Assembly: GCF_002899945.2 (NCBI RefSeq)
Contig: NZ_PPEG02000003.1
Coordinates: 186,001-250,000, forward strand
Reading direction: 5' to 3'
Length of the DNA: 64,000 bases
From: Chryseobacterium viscerum
Lineage (GTDB): Bacteria; Bacteroidota; Bacteroidia; Flavobacteriales; Weeksellaceae
The notes under the pieces are model-generated. The model had not been told where the DNA came from and ran no database searches. It worked only from the letters and a program-made list of their open reading frames with translations. Below, piece by piece: positions 33,798-43,422 of this stretch (positions are counted from its first letter, which is position 1; each line of letters begins with the position of its first letter). A program made the position numbers and the translations under genes.

Positions 33798-33857
33798 CTC
33801 GCAGATTAAGCAGATCGCGCAGATGTTATATGGGATTGAATCTGCTGAATCTGCGAG
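33798..33857. repeat. 18-bp inverted repeat CTCGCAGATT, hairpin repeat
   Basis: CTCGCAGATTAAGCAGAT (33798-33815) and ATCTGCTGAATCTGCGAG (33840-33857) pair at 17 of 18 positions around a 24-base loop that contains GCGCAGATG. A degenerate relative lies at about 3264-3332. It sits just past the 3' end of the S8 peptidase gene. Confidence 0.7.
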
Positions 33858-33868
33858 AAACAAAAAAA

Positions 33869-35470
33869 TTATTCTTTTAAGAATTTTTCATACAAAACGT
33901 TATCCTTTGTCTGAATTTTCAGGTAATACGTTCCTTTCGCAAAATCCTCTACTTTTATCGATTTCTGGTTATTACTTTTTCTGATTAATCTTCCCAGGTT
34001 ATCATAGATTTCCAAAGATATGATCTCTTGTTCTGAAGCAATATTGAGAATGTTTTTAACCGGATTTGGGAATATGGATAATTTTTCCTTTTTTACAAGT
34101 TCAGAAGTATTCAGAACGATGTTGTACAAACTTCCGAAATTAAGAATACCATATCCTATCTGATCAGAATGAGCAGGATACAGGGAAGCGGTTTGTCTTA
34201 ATCTTGTTCTTATTTGCTCCCTGTTCATCGTTGGAAATGCCTGGATAAGACACGCCACACCTCCGGCAGCAATGGGTGTAGCAATGGAAGTTCCGTTCAC
34301 AATGAGAGTTGCATTATCATAAACGGTTGTGGTACCGGTACCCTGAGCACTTCCGTCAGGTTTTACCACTCCAAGAGAATTGGGTCCGTAAGAAGAAAAT
34401 CCTGATGCATTTCCGGCAGAATCTACAGATCCGATAGAAAATACTTTAGCATTATCGGATGGCGTCATAAGATAATGCCATGGCTGCTGCCCTGAATTTC
34501 CGGCAGCTGCAAGCACAAAAATTCCTTTTTCAGCAGCAATTCCTGCTCCGCGGGCAATGAAGGAAGTATTTCCATTCATATCTGCATAGGTATAATTGTA
34601 ACGGGTATCATCAAAAACATTATATCCAAGTGATGAGGTAATGATTTCCACCCCTTTTCTGTCTGCTTCTTCAGCTGCCTCAATCCAATATAACTCTTCT
34701 TCCGGGATCTCTACAGCAGCATTTTCACTGCGGTAAAGATAGAAATCAGCATCGGGGGCAGCTCCTACAAAAATATTTTCCAGGTAGCCGCCAATAGCCC
34801 CTAAAACAACAGAGCCGTGCGGACTGAGAGCTGTATTATAAATATCTCCGGTTTTGGTTACAAAATCATATGAGGCTTTTATATGATTGCCTGTCCATAG
34901 CCTTGAAAAAGCAGTTCCTGTGTTTACTGTGGGGAATCCTGCATCAATTACTGCTATAGAAATTCCAGTTCCGGTATAGCCTGCCAGATGAAGAGGCCGT
35001 ATATTGACCTGATCTATTTGTCCCGCACCTGAACCATAGTTAAAATTGGTCAGCGTTTTATTGAGGATAACATCATCTTTCCATTTTACCGGTGCCGTTT
35101 TTATGGTAGTAGAACTGTTTCTGGCAAAGCTTTCAACAGATGAAACAAAAGATTGGGACTGAAGTAAAGTTTTTTGTGCCAGTGTAGCATTTACCGCTGC
35201 TCCGTTGAGCCATTTGGAATAATCTGTAACCGTAAACCCTAAATTTTGAAGATTTTGAAGATAAGATTGTTCAATAGGAGCATCCTGATCATTAAGCGAA
35301 ATACCCAATGCAGTACGTCTGTTGAGTGATTTCTGACTGAGTTCCGAAAGTGGATTAGCATAAAACGCAGCTTTATTAGGCTTGTCCGTGAAATAAACAA
35401 AAACAAGTTCCGTCTGTGCAGATACGTTGAGATAACCAGTTAGGAAACAAAAGAGTAAAAGTTTTTTCAT
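33869..35470 (-). CDS. S8 subtilisin-family serine peptidase with T9SS tail
   Basis: A 533-residue secreted protease. Signal peptide (MKKLLLFCFLTGYLNVSA), a pro-like segment, then the S8 catalytic domain. The Asp block reads AVIDAGFP (DTG is usual), the His block SPHGSVVLGAIGG, the oxyanion Asn lies in AAAGNSGQQPW, and the Ser block is NGTSIATPIAAG. The last ~75 residues form a T9SS sorting domain (LSIFPNPVKNILNI, LGRLIRKSNN, GTYYLKIQT, final YEKFLKE), so it is exported through the outer membrane by type IX secretion. Adjacent to a dispersed hairpin repeat at its 3' end. Confidence 0.95.
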   Translation of the reverse strand: MKKLLLFCFLTGYLNVSAQTELVFVYFTDKPNKAAFYANPLSELSQKSLNRRTALGISLNDQDAPIEQSYLQNLQNLGFTVTDYSKWLNGAAVNATLAQKTLLQSQSFVSSVESFARNSSTTIKTAPVKWKDDVILNKTLTNFNYGSGAGQIDQVNIRPLHLAGYTGTGISIAVIDAGFPTVNTGTAFSRLWTGNHIKASYDFVTKTGDIYNTALSPHGSVVLGAIGGYLENIFVGAAPDADFYLYRSENAAVEIPEEELYWIEAAEEADRKGVEIITSSLGYNVFDDTRYNYTYADMNGNTSFIARGAGIAAEKGIFVLAAAGNSGQQPWHYLMTPSDNAKVFSIGSVDSAGNASGFSSYGPNSLGVVKPDGSAQGTGTTTVYDNATLIVNGTSIATPIAAGGVACLIQAFPTMNREQIRTRLRQTASLYPAHSDQIGYGILNFGSLYNIVLNTSELVKKEKLSIFPNPVKNILNIASEQEIISLEIYDNLGRLIRKSNNQKSIKVEDFAKGTYYLKIQTKDNVLYEKFLKE

Positions 35471-35558
35471 AAGATTATTTTGTATAAAGATAAAAACAAA
35501 ATCAATAAAATTTTTGATAGGATTTTAAATTCCTTATTTTTACACAAATATTTATTAT

Positions 35559-36683
35559 ATGAAAAAAATTCAGATGGTTGACTTGCAAAGTCAGTATTAT
35601 AAAATAAAGAACGATGTAGACAATGCAGTTTTGAATGTAATGGATTCTGCAGCATTTATTAACGGTCCTGAAGTAAAGTCTTTCCAGAATGAATTGGAAT
35701 CTTATTTAGAAGTAAAACATGTGATTCCATGTGCCAATGGTACAGATGCCTTACAGATTGCGCTGATGGCTTTAGATCTGAAAGAAGGAGACGAAATTAT
35801 TACAGCTGATTTTACTTTTGCTGCAACAGTAGAAGTAATTCACCTGCTTAAATTAAAATCAGTATTGGTAGATGTGGATTATGATACATTCACCATTTCT
35901 ACAGAACAGATTAAAAAAGCAATTACACCAAGAACAAAAGCAATTATCCCGGTACATATTTTCGGACAGTGTGCCAATATGGAAGAGATTTTAAAAATTG
36001 CTGAAGAGCACAACTTATACGTTATCGAAGATAATGCTCAGGCAATTGGTTCAGAATACACATTCTCTGATGGGACTGTAAACCAGGCAGGAACAATGTC
36101 TACGGTAGGAACAACCTCTTTCTTCCCTTCAAAAAATCTGGGATGCTACGGAGATGGAGGTGCTATTTTCACGAATAATGACGAACTGGCTCACCGTTTA
36201 AGAGGTATTGTAAACCACGGTATGTACGAAAGGTATTACCATGAAGAAGTAGGGGTGAACTCTCGTTTAGACAGCATTCAGGCGGCCGTTTTAAGAAAGA
36301 AACTTCCACATCTTGATTCTTATAACGAAGCAAGAAGAAGAGCTGCAGATTTTTATGATGAAGCTTTCGAAGGAAACCCAAATATTCTGACTCCAAAAAG
36401 AGCTGAAAATTCTACTCACGTATTCCACCAGTATACTTTAAGAATTTTGAACGGAAAACGTAACGAACTTCAAAAGTTCCTGACAGAAAAAGAAATCCCT
36501 GCGATGATATACTATCCGGTAGCATTAAGAAAGCAGAAAGCATACTATCAGGAAAGTAATGATGCCGATTTTGTGAATACAGACAAGCTTCTGGATCAGG
36601 TAATTTCTTTACCTATGCATACCGAACTGGACGAAGAGCAGCTGAAGTATATTACGGATGCAGTGCTTGAGTTTATGGGATAA
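35559..36683 (+). CDS. DegT/DnrJ/EryC1/StrS aminotransferase
   Basis: A 374-residue PLP enzyme that aminates nucleotide-linked keto-sugars for surface polysaccharide or antibiotic sugars. The N-terminal part binds PLP (PCANGTDALQIALMAL near residue 60), and the Schiff-base Lys lies in FFPSKNLGCYGDGGAI near residue 190. It opens a sugar-nucleotide run with galE and a cytidylyltransferase, so the product is probably an amino sugar of surface glycan. Its stop shares one base with the ATG of the next gene. Divergent from the S8 peptidase. Confidence 0.94.
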   Translation: MKKIQMVDLQSQYYKIKNDVDNAVLNVMDSAAFINGPEVKSFQNELESYLEVKHVIPCANGTDALQIALMALDLKEGDEIITADFTFAATVEVIHLLKLKSVLVDVDYDTFTISTEQIKKAITPRTKAIIPVHIFGQCANMEEILKIAEEHNLYVIEDNAQAIGSEYTFSDGTVNQAGTMSTVGTTSFFPSKNLGCYGDGGAIFTNNDELAHRLRGIVNHGMYERYYHEEVGVNSRLDSIQAAVLRKKLPHLDSYNEARRRAADFYDEAFEGNPNILTPKRAENSTHVFHQYTLRILNGKRNELQKFLTEKEIPAMIYYPVALRKQKAYYQESNDADFVNTDKLLDQVISLPMHTELDEEQLKYITDAVLEFMG

Positions 36684-37120
36684 TGAAAAATACAATATTT
36701 AAATATAGAATAATTGGAGTAGTCGTATTTCTATTCCAATTGTTTTTATTTTTATTTTTTTGCTTTGGTACTTATAGATCATCTTTGGAAATCAGTATAG
36801 GAGAAATATTTTCAATGGAGAATTTTATTTTTCTTCTTACTCTGACTCTATTTATAAGTACATTTTTAAGTTTAATTACTTTTTTATTTAAAAGCAAAAA
36901 AACAATTCTATATTTAAATTTAAACTATATTTTAGTTTTATTATTTTTTATTTTTGAATATATAAAGTTTATGATTCAAAACTCGTTTGAGAAAGGTGAT
37001 ATCTTGATATTATTTTTTATTTTCTCTATTATGTCGGTTTTTTTATTGATGACGAATATTTTTAAAAATAAAAGAGTACAATTTCTAGAATTAGATGATA
37101 TAGGAAAACACAAAAAATAA
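36683..37120 (+). CDS. Hypothetical four-helix membrane protein
   Basis: A 145-residue protein with about four membrane helices (IIGVVVFLFQLFLFLFFCF, FIFLLTLTLFISTFLSLITF, YILVLLFFIFEYIKFMI, ILILFFIFSIMSVFLLM). It starts inside the stop of the DegT gene (TAATG) and ends 7 bp before galE, so all three are probably one operon. It is more AT-rich than its neighbours (Phe/Leu/Ile codons almost all TTT/TTA/ATT). Its function is unknown; a role in glycan membrane steps is only positional inference. Confidence 0.75.
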   Translation: MKNTIFKYRIIGVVVFLFQLFLFLFFCFGTYRSSLEISIGEIFSMENFIFLLTLTLFISTFLSLITFLFKSKKTILYLNLNYILVLLFFIFEYIKFMIQNSFEKGDILILFFIFSIMSVFLLMTNIFKNKRVQFLELDDIGKHKK

Positions 37121-37127
37121 AAATAGA

Positions 37128-38150
37128 ATGGCAATACTAGTTACAGGGGGACTTGGATATATTGGTTCTCATACTGTAGTAGAACTTATCAATAGCGGCT
37201 TTGAAGTGGTTATTGTAGATGATTTATCCAATTCGGAGAGATTTATTTTAAACAATATAGAGGAAATTACAGGTAAAAAGCCGATTTTTTATCCTTTTGA
37301 CTTGAGAAGAAAAGAACTTCTTACTCAGGTTTTTGATGCCCATCACATTGATGGCTGTATCAACTTTGCTGCTTCTAAAGCTGTAGGAGAGAGTCAGATC
37401 AAACCTGTGGATTATTATGAAAATAATTTATTCTCATTAATTAATATTCTTAAGGAGTTTAAAGAAAGAGGAATTTCTAACTTTATTTTCAGTTCATCAT
37501 GTACCGTATATGGACAGGCAGATGTAATGCCTATAGACGAAAATACTCAGCTGAAAAAACCTGAAAGTGTATATGGGAAAACAAAACAGATGGGAGAAGA
37601 AATCCTGATTGATTTTGCAAAAGCATATCACCGTAAAATTTCGGTATTAAGATATTTTAATCCTATCGGAGCCCACTCATCTGCAAAACTTGGTGAATTG
37701 CCAATCGGAGTTCCTAATAATTTAGTACCTTATGTAATGCAGACTGCTGCAGGAATACGTGAGAAATTAAGTATTTGGGGAGACGATTATCCAACAGAGG
37801 ACGGAACAGCTGTACGTGATTATATTTATGTTGTTGACCTTGCCAAAGCGCATGTTGCAGCATTGAAGAAGTTGATGGAAGACCCGACAACAGATGCTGT
37901 GATTGATACTTACAACTTGGGAACTGGAAAAGGTTCATCAGTGTTGGAGGTGGTAAAAGCATTTGAAAAAGCAAATCATGTAGAAGTACCTTATCAAATC
38001 TGTGAGAGAAGAGAAGGAGACATTACGGTTGCTTACGCCAATCCTGAGAAGGCTCAGAAAGAACTGAACTGGAAGTCCGAAACGTCTTTGGAAGAATCCT
38101 TAAGAACGGTTTGGGAATGGCAAAAATATCTAAACACCAGAAATTCATAG
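37128..38150 (+). CDS. galE: UDP-glucose 4-epimerase
   Basis: A 340-residue short-chain dehydrogenase/reductase that interconverts UDP-glucose and UDP-galactose through NAD+. It begins with the NAD loop VTGGLGYIGSHTVVEL, has the catalytic YxxxK in SVYGKTKQMGEE near residue 145 with Ser/Thr in SSSCTVYG, and the conserved GTAVRDYIYVVDLAKAHVAAL near 225. Full-length. Provides galactose precursors for surface glycans and fits with the DegT enzyme and cytidylyltransferase around it. Confidence 0.96.
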   Translation: MAILVTGGLGYIGSHTVVELINSGFEVVIVDDLSNSERFILNNIEEITGKKPIFYPFDLRRKELLTQVFDAHHIDGCINFAASKAVGESQIKPVDYYENNLFSLINILKEFKERGISNFIFSSSCTVYGQADVMPIDENTQLKKPESVYGKTKQMGEEILIDFAKAYHRKISVLRYFNPIGAHSSAKLGELPIGVPNNLVPYVMQTAAGIREKLSIWGDDYPTEDGTAVRDYIYVVDLAKAHVAALKKLMEDPTTDAVIDTYNLGTGKGSSVLEVVKAFEKANHVEVPYQICERREGDITVAYANPEKAQKELNWKSETSLEESLRTVWEWQKYLNTRNS

Positions 38151-38286
38151 ACTTGGATATTGAGAAATATTCTGTGTCCTATGAAAGAATAATTTAAAAC
38201 AATCATAAAAACAAATTATAAAAACACCTTCTCTGAATTTTTTGTTTAGAATATTGATTTCAGCGAAGCTTTAATTTAACATTAAT

Positions 38287-38739
38287 ATGAAGACACAAAG
38301 AATAGGTATTACATTTTCCTCATTTGACTTATTGCATGCTGGGCACATCAAAATGCTTGAAGAAGCTAAAACTGTATGTGACTATTTAATCGTAGGACTT
38401 CAAATTGACCCATCCCACGATCGTCCCAACAAAAATAAGCCAAGCCAGACTATCGTTGAACGATATATTCAACTGAAAGCGGTGAATGCTGTAGACGAAA
38501 TCATTCCTTATTATACGGAAGAAGACCTGTTGGACATCCTGAAATCTTTTGTAATTGATGTAAGAATCATCGGAGACGATTACATGGACAGAGACTTTAC
38601 CGGGAAACAGTACTGCGAAGAAAAAGGAATTGAAATCTTTTACAACAAAAGAGATCACAGATTTTCCACCAGCGACTTAAGAAGAAGAATTTATGAGGCG
38701 GAAAAAGAAAAAGACGACAAAATAGAAACTGTAAAATAA
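38287..38739 (+). CDS. Cytidylyltransferase-like nucleotidyltransferase (TagD/GCT-type)
   Basis: A 150-residue HxGH-fold nucleotidyltransferase. The N-terminal FSSFDLLHAGHIKMLEEAK contains the HAGH signature for ATP/CTP binding. A middle segment RIIGDDYMDRDFTGK and a basic end SDLRRRIYEAEK resemble glycerol-3-phosphate or related cytidylyltransferases (TagD-like). It would activate a phosphorylated polyol or sugar with CTP. No teichoic-acid genes are nearby, so the substrate is unclear. Followed by a terminator. Confidence 0.9.
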   Translation: MKTQRIGITFSSFDLLHAGHIKMLEEAKTVCDYLIVGLQIDPSHDRPNKNKPSQTIVERYIQLKAVNAVDEIIPYYTEEDLLDILKSFVIDVRIIGDDYMDRDFTGKQYCEEKGIEIFYNKRDHRFSTSDLRRRIYEAEKEKDDKIETVK

Positions 38740-38745
38740 AATAAT

Positions 38746-38778
38746 AAAAAATCCCGAAAAGTAATTTTCGGGATTTTT
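38746..38778. terminator. Bidirectional terminator, cytidylyltransferase and barrel genes
   Basis: AAAAATCCCGAAAA, GTAA, TTTTCGGGATTTTT, a symmetric strong stem between converging genes. Confidence 0.85.
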
Positions 38779-38784
38779 GTTGTA

Positions 38785-41373
38785 TTACATTGGGCCACCG
38801 CCTTGTTCTTCGTCTCCTTTTGTATTGGAGTTAATGTCTTTTTTAACTTTTGGTTTGGCATCAACCTTTTCACCCTGTTTGAATTTGTAAGTGAAAGACA
38901 AAGCAAATTGTCTCGGCTGCCATTGCATCTCCATTTCCCTGGTAAACTGTGCATTATCAGAGAAATTTTTCATCTTCCTTGTATTAAAGATATCTCTGAT
39001 ATTGAATCCGATAATTCCGTTTCCTTTCCAGATCGTCTGGCTTACCCCTAAATCTATACCATACATCGCTTTACGGTTGTTCATAGCAGTTTTCTCAGCA
39101 GCTCTGTAGAAGCTCTGGATTTGAAAGCTTAAGTTCTTGGTAGGCTTGAAGGTATTGTTAAAACGAATTCTGTATGAGAAACCTGAACCAGAAAAATCAT
39201 TGAAGGTTTTTGGATTATCAGGGAATAAGTTGTAGCTCCCTGTATTTTTATATCCGTAAAGGTCAGCAGAAAGCATGATTTTCCACCAGTTGAATGGGTC
39301 ATAAGTTCCGTTAAGATCCAAACCGTAATTGGTTTCTGTTCCTACGTTAAAAGGAATTGTGTTTACGGCTCCTGTCTGATCTATATACTGATACCTGTTT
39401 TGCTCATCTTCAGACTTTCTGAAATATAAAGTCGGGTTGAAGGTGATTTTCTTATTCGAAAGATTATATCCAAGTTCAAAAGAGTTTTCGTACGTTGGAT
39501 TAAGGTTAGGATTTCCTCTGAAATAGTTTCTGTCATCATCAAAAGACATAAAAGGAATCAAAGAAAAAGCTCTCGGACGGTTGATTCTTCTTGAATAATT
39601 TAACAAAATCTGATTGTTCTTCGCCAGATCATAGCTTAAAAATACAGAAGGGAAAAACTTGGTATAGTTCTTATTGACTTCCGGAGTATTTGCCGGATTT
39701 CCGTTGAGATCAAAATTCTGGAAGTTGACATCAATTTTTGAAGTTTCACTTCTTAATCCTAACTGATAAGCAAATTTTTCTCCGATTTTACTTTTAAACT
39801 GTGCATAAAGTCCCAAAATCTTTTCAGAATATACCGTGTTACTTGTAAAATCATACCTTGTATATGCAGGCTGTCCATTATTAATTTGATCTACAAAATA
39901 ATTGTAGGTATTTCTATTATAATCATAACGTGCTCCAGCTTCTAATTTAGATTTTTCACCTATTGGAAGTTCATAATCTATTTTTCCGATGAATGTATCA
40001 GTTTTAGAATCTGTGCTTACATTATTAGTAATGTTGCCAAGAGGCTGTAAAATATTTTGAATAAATGTTCTCTGGACAATTTTATTGGTTCCGTCTGTTT
40101 TATTCGTCTGGTAACTTGCAGATGCAGATAATAACTGTCCGTTATCTCCAATTTTCTGGTCAAGCCCAAAGTCAAACTGAGTGGCCAGGTTTTTATTGTT
40201 TCCGTAGCTGTTTCTTTCTCTTAAAACATTGCTTACACCAGAAGTAGGAGTAGTATACTGCCTTTCATTATAAGAATTAAGACCTGTTTGATCGGTGTCA
40301 AAACTTCTGATCATTCCTGAAAAGTTGATGGACGTTTTATCACTGAAATCATGAGTGAAGCCTGCCGTAACGTTATAGGTATCACTTTCTCTTGTCGTTT
40401 TACCATTTTGTTGAGAATACTGTGTAAAAGGGAATGCATCAGAAGCCAGGCTGCCAATATCATCCTTTCTGGTGGTCGTATTCTTCATGGTACTTTCATT
40501 TTTCTGATAGCCGCCGCCACCATTAAGGAACCATGTCCAGTTGCCTTTTCTCCAGTTAAGGTTAGCGTTAAGGTTGGTTCTTGGAAGATAGCCCAAAGTT
40601 CCGGTTACAGTACCATTGAAGCCCATTTTCTTATCCTTTTTAAGAATGATATTCAGGATACCGGCAGTTCCGCTTGCTTCAAATTTTGAAGAAGGGTTGG
40701 TAATTACTTCAATTCTTTCAATCTGATCAGCCGGGATACTTTGCAGTGCATTAGCTCCGTCATCTATTCCAAGAAGGGAAGATGGCTTTCCATTGATCAA
40801 AAATTTCACATTGGAATTCCCTCTCATAGAAACCGTTCCGTCCGTATCTACAGAAACTGAAGGAACATTGGTTAAAACGTCCTGAAGATTTCCTCCTTTG
40901 CTCACGATGTCCTGTGAAGGATCGTAAGTTTTTTTATCGAGCTCTACTTTATATGCTTTGGTTGCAGAAGCGGTGATAACCACACCCTGAATTTCTTTTG
41001 TTTTCCCATCAACAGTTGAGGTTGCTTCAGGTTCAATGGATAATGCTCCGATATTACCTGCTGCTGTAATGTTTTTACTGATTACACTTTTTTTGTAATC
41101 AATAGCCTCTACTGTAATGTCATAATCTCCTGGCATAAGCTGAAGCTTATACTGTCCCTTTTCATCTGTCAATACGGCATCGCTCAATGACTTGGTCACT
41201 TTATTGCTAAACGTGACTGAGGCATAAGGAACCGGCTGGTTTTTTTTGTTGACAATAGTCCCTGAAACGCCTGCCTTGTCCTGTGCAAAAGCCAGTGCTG
41301 CCGCCGAAAGTACCAGGGTGAGTCCTAAAGTTTTTTTGGTGAAAATATTGACAATTTCTGTCTTATTCTTCAT
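38785..41373 (-). CDS. Outer membrane beta-barrel protein with CarboxypepD-like domain
   Basis: An 862-residue outer-membrane protein. Signal peptide ends near ALAFAQ. Residues about 30-115 form a carboxypeptidase-regulatory-like domain (SGTIVNKKNQPVPYASVTF), followed by a plug domain typical of TonB-dependent receptors (VVITASATKAYKVELDKKTYDPS, SMRGNSNVKFLINGKPSS). A long beta-barrel of the OMP_b-brl_3 type fills the rest. The C-terminal tail PKVKKDINSNTKGDEEQGGG is low-complexity and lies beyond the barrel. No SusD partner is adjacent, so it is not a classic SusC. Confidence 0.88.
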   Translation of the reverse strand: MKNKTEIVNIFTKKTLGLTLVLSAAALAFAQDKAGVSGTIVNKKNQPVPYASVTFSNKVTKSLSDAVLTDEKGQYKLQLMPGDYDITVEAIDYKKSVISKNITAAGNIGALSIEPEATSTVDGKTKEIQGVVITASATKAYKVELDKKTYDPSQDIVSKGGNLQDVLTNVPSVSVDTDGTVSMRGNSNVKFLINGKPSSLLGIDDGANALQSIPADQIERIEVITNPSSKFEASGTAGILNIILKKDKKMGFNGTVTGTLGYLPRTNLNANLNWRKGNWTWFLNGGGGYQKNESTMKNTTTRKDDIGSLASDAFPFTQYSQQNGKTTRESDTYNVTAGFTHDFSDKTSINFSGMIRSFDTDQTGLNSYNERQYTTPTSGVSNVLRERNSYGNNKNLATQFDFGLDQKIGDNGQLLSASASYQTNKTDGTNKIVQRTFIQNILQPLGNITNNVSTDSKTDTFIGKIDYELPIGEKSKLEAGARYDYNRNTYNYFVDQINNGQPAYTRYDFTSNTVYSEKILGLYAQFKSKIGEKFAYQLGLRSETSKIDVNFQNFDLNGNPANTPEVNKNYTKFFPSVFLSYDLAKNNQILLNYSRRINRPRAFSLIPFMSFDDDRNYFRGNPNLNPTYENSFELGYNLSNKKITFNPTLYFRKSEDEQNRYQYIDQTGAVNTIPFNVGTETNYGLDLNGTYDPFNWWKIMLSADLYGYKNTGSYNLFPDNPKTFNDFSGSGFSYRIRFNNTFKPTKNLSFQIQSFYRAAEKTAMNNRKAMYGIDLGVSQTIWKGNGIIGFNIRDIFNTRKMKNFSDNAQFTREMEMQWQPRQFALSFTYKFKQGEKVDAKPKVKKDINSNTKGDEEQGGGPM

Positions 41374-41506
41374 AGGTTATTTTTTTGTATAAAATCGTGA
41401 AAGAATAACCCTTAATGTTTTACATATCCATATCAATTTGATATTTAAAACATTATGGTTGTTTATTGTTTTTCTAGCTGTATAAATTTTTAGGTGCTTT
41501 CTAAGC

Positions 41507-42532
41507 TTATTTTATATTTTTTGAGTTCAGCCAGTTCTGGTAAGCCTTTGCATTCACAGCGTGCTCTTCAGCGCTTGCTGTAAACTTATGGTATCCAAAC
41601 CTTGCCGGATCAGCACACATAAATATATAATTGTTGTTTTCCGCATTTAAAACAGCATCTATTGAATTCTTATCCACTACACAAATCGGTCCCGGAGGAA
41701 TACCTGCATTGGCATAAGTGTTATAAGGTGATGGTGTAGACAAATGCTTATAAAATACTCTTTTAATAGATTCTTTAAAATTAGTCTGCTTATTGATCGC
41801 ATAGATCACCGTAGGATCAGACTGTAGTTTCATGCCTTTTCTGTAACGGTTTAAATACAATCCTGCAATCGTTTTCATTTCATCTTTCTTTCCTCCTGAT
41901 TCCTTATACACAATAGAAGCCAGAGCGTAGATCTGATCTCTTGTAAGACCGGATTGCTGTTCCTTATTTTTTCTTTCACTTGTCCAGAAATCATTATACT
42001 GATTCTCAAACTTTGCGAAGAATTCTCTCGGACTTACTGTCCAGAAGAATTTATAAGTATCAATGAAAAAATATTTTTTTAAATCTTCAACATTTTTATA
42101 GCCTTTCTCCTGTGCCACAGCATCCAGATCATTGACAAAATGTAATGAATCAATTTCTGTTTTTTTGGTCACCTTGCCGATCATCTGGTACATATCTCCA
42201 AAATCTCCGATTCTGTAAGAATTTGCTGTTTGATTACCCGCTTTGATCATATTCACAAGGTTTTTGTTTCCCGTTCCGCTTTCGATGTGATAACGCCCTG
42301 CTTTAAAATTGGTATCAAGACCCTTCTCTTTAGCCACGGCTTCAAAAGATTCCCTGTCTTTAATATAAGGAGCAATAGAGTCGAGGATCTGTTTAAAACC
42401 TGCTCTATGAGGAATCAGAACATAACCGTCCTTTTCTACGTTGTTTCCTAAATATTTATTATAAAATCTCAAACCAAAAAATCCTGCGGCTACAAAAACC
42501 AGCAGAATGATAATGAGAATAGCTTTTTTCAT
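41507..42532 (-). CDS. mltG: Endolytic murein transglycosylase
   Basis: A 341-residue YceG-family inner-membrane transglycosylase that cuts nascent peptidoglycan. N-terminal membrane helix (AILIIILLVFVAAGFFGL), then an extracytoplasmic LysM-like part, then the catalytic domain with Glu in IVYKESGGKKDEM (E of the SIVEKET region) and the signatures LYLNRYRKGMKLQSDPTVIYA and SPYNTYANAGIPPGPI. It lies 33 bp downstream of dapF on the same strand, a sensible pairing as both serve the cell wall. Confidence 0.96.
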   Translation of the reverse strand: MKKAILIIILLVFVAAGFFGLRFYNKYLGNNVEKDGYVLIPHRAGFKQILDSIAPYIKDRESFEAVAKEKGLDTNFKAGRYHIESGTGNKNLVNMIKAGNQTANSYRIGDFGDMYQMIGKVTKKTEIDSLHFVNDLDAVAQEKGYKNVEDLKKYFFIDTYKFFWTVSPREFFAKFENQYNDFWTSERKNKEQQSGLTRDQIYALASIVYKESGGKKDEMKTIAGLYLNRYRKGMKLQSDPTVIYAINKQTNFKESIKRVFYKHLSTPSPYNTYANAGIPPGPICVVDKNSIDAVLNAENNNYIFMCADPARFGYHKFTASAEEHAVNAKAYQNWLNSKNIK

Positions 42533-42565
42533 TCTTATTAAATGTTGATTAAAAGTTTTTTGTTT

Positions 42566-43333
42566 TTAAAGAAGATCTGTTTTACCTCTAAAAACTTGCT
42601 TTGCAGGACCTTCCAGCCAAATATTCTGGAATGCATCACCGCTTTTTTCAGCATATACTTTAAGATTTCCACCTAAAGTTTTAACTTTTACAGAGGTTAG
42701 ATTATGTTTTTGTAGAAAAGTTAAAGCAGAAGCTGTAACTCCTGTTCCACAACTGTAAGTTTCGTCCTCAACGCCTCGTTCATAGGTTCTTACGAAAATT
42801 TCATTATCAGAAATTTTTTCTACAAAGTTGACATTGATTCCTTTTTCTTTATAATTTTCAGAATTTCTGATGCCATATCCTTCGTCATAAACAGGATGAT
42901 CTTTCAGATTGTCTACGTATTTTACATAATGGGGAGATCCGGTGTTCAGAACAAAGTCATTTCCATCATGTGAAACAGTATCTACGTTGATCATTTTCAA
43001 TTTAATGATTCCATTATGGATTTCGGCTTCATGTTCCCCGTCAGTAGCAATGAATTTGCACTTATCTTCAAAAATGTCCAGGAAAAAAGCAAATGCCACA
43101 AGACATCTCCCGCCGTTTCCACACATGGTACTTTCTCCTCCATCAGAATTGTAGTATACCATTTTGAAATCATAGCCAGGATCATTTTCCAATAGAATAA
43201 GACCGTCAGCTCCTATTCCGAAACGTCTGTCACATAATTTTTCAATACTCTCCTTATCTTTAGTAAATTGCAGATCACGGTTGTCTACCATTACAAAATC
43301 ATTCCCTGTTCCCTGATATTTATAAAATTCCAT
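42566..43333 (-). CDS. dapF: Diaminopimelate epimerase
   Basis: A 255-residue epimerase that converts LL- to meso-diaminopimelate for peptidoglycan and lysine. The two catalytic cysteines are C71 in MCGNGGR and C195 in YSCGTGV. N-terminus MEFYKYQGTGNDFVMVDNR is the typical start, and a minus-strand TAATTTTG lies 22 bp upstream. The operon with mltG makes a cell-wall pair. Confidence 0.97.
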   Translation of the reverse strand: MEFYKYQGTGNDFVMVDNRDLQFTKDKESIEKLCDRRFGIGADGLILLENDPGYDFKMVYYNSDGGESTMCGNGGRCLVAFAFFLDIFEDKCKFIATDGEHEAEIHNGIIKLKMINVDTVSHDGNDFVLNTGSPHYVKYVDNLKDHPVYDEGYGIRNSENYKEKGINVNFVEKISDNEIFVRTYERGVEDETYSCGTGVTASALTFLQKHNLTSVKVKTLGGNLKVYAEKSGDAFQNIWLEGPAKQVFRGKTDLL

Positions 43334-43355
43334 ATTTTCTTGTTAAATGAAGAAG

Positions 43356-43363
43356 CAAAATTA
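43356..43363 (-). promoter_or_regulatory. TAnnTTTG promoter of dapF-mltG
   Basis: Minus-strand TAATTTTG, 22 bp from the dapF ATG. Confidence 0.6.
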
Positions 43364-43422
43364 ATATATTTAAAATGAAAAACGAACAGTGTTAGCTGTT
43401 CGTTTCCTTATTTATAATCGTT

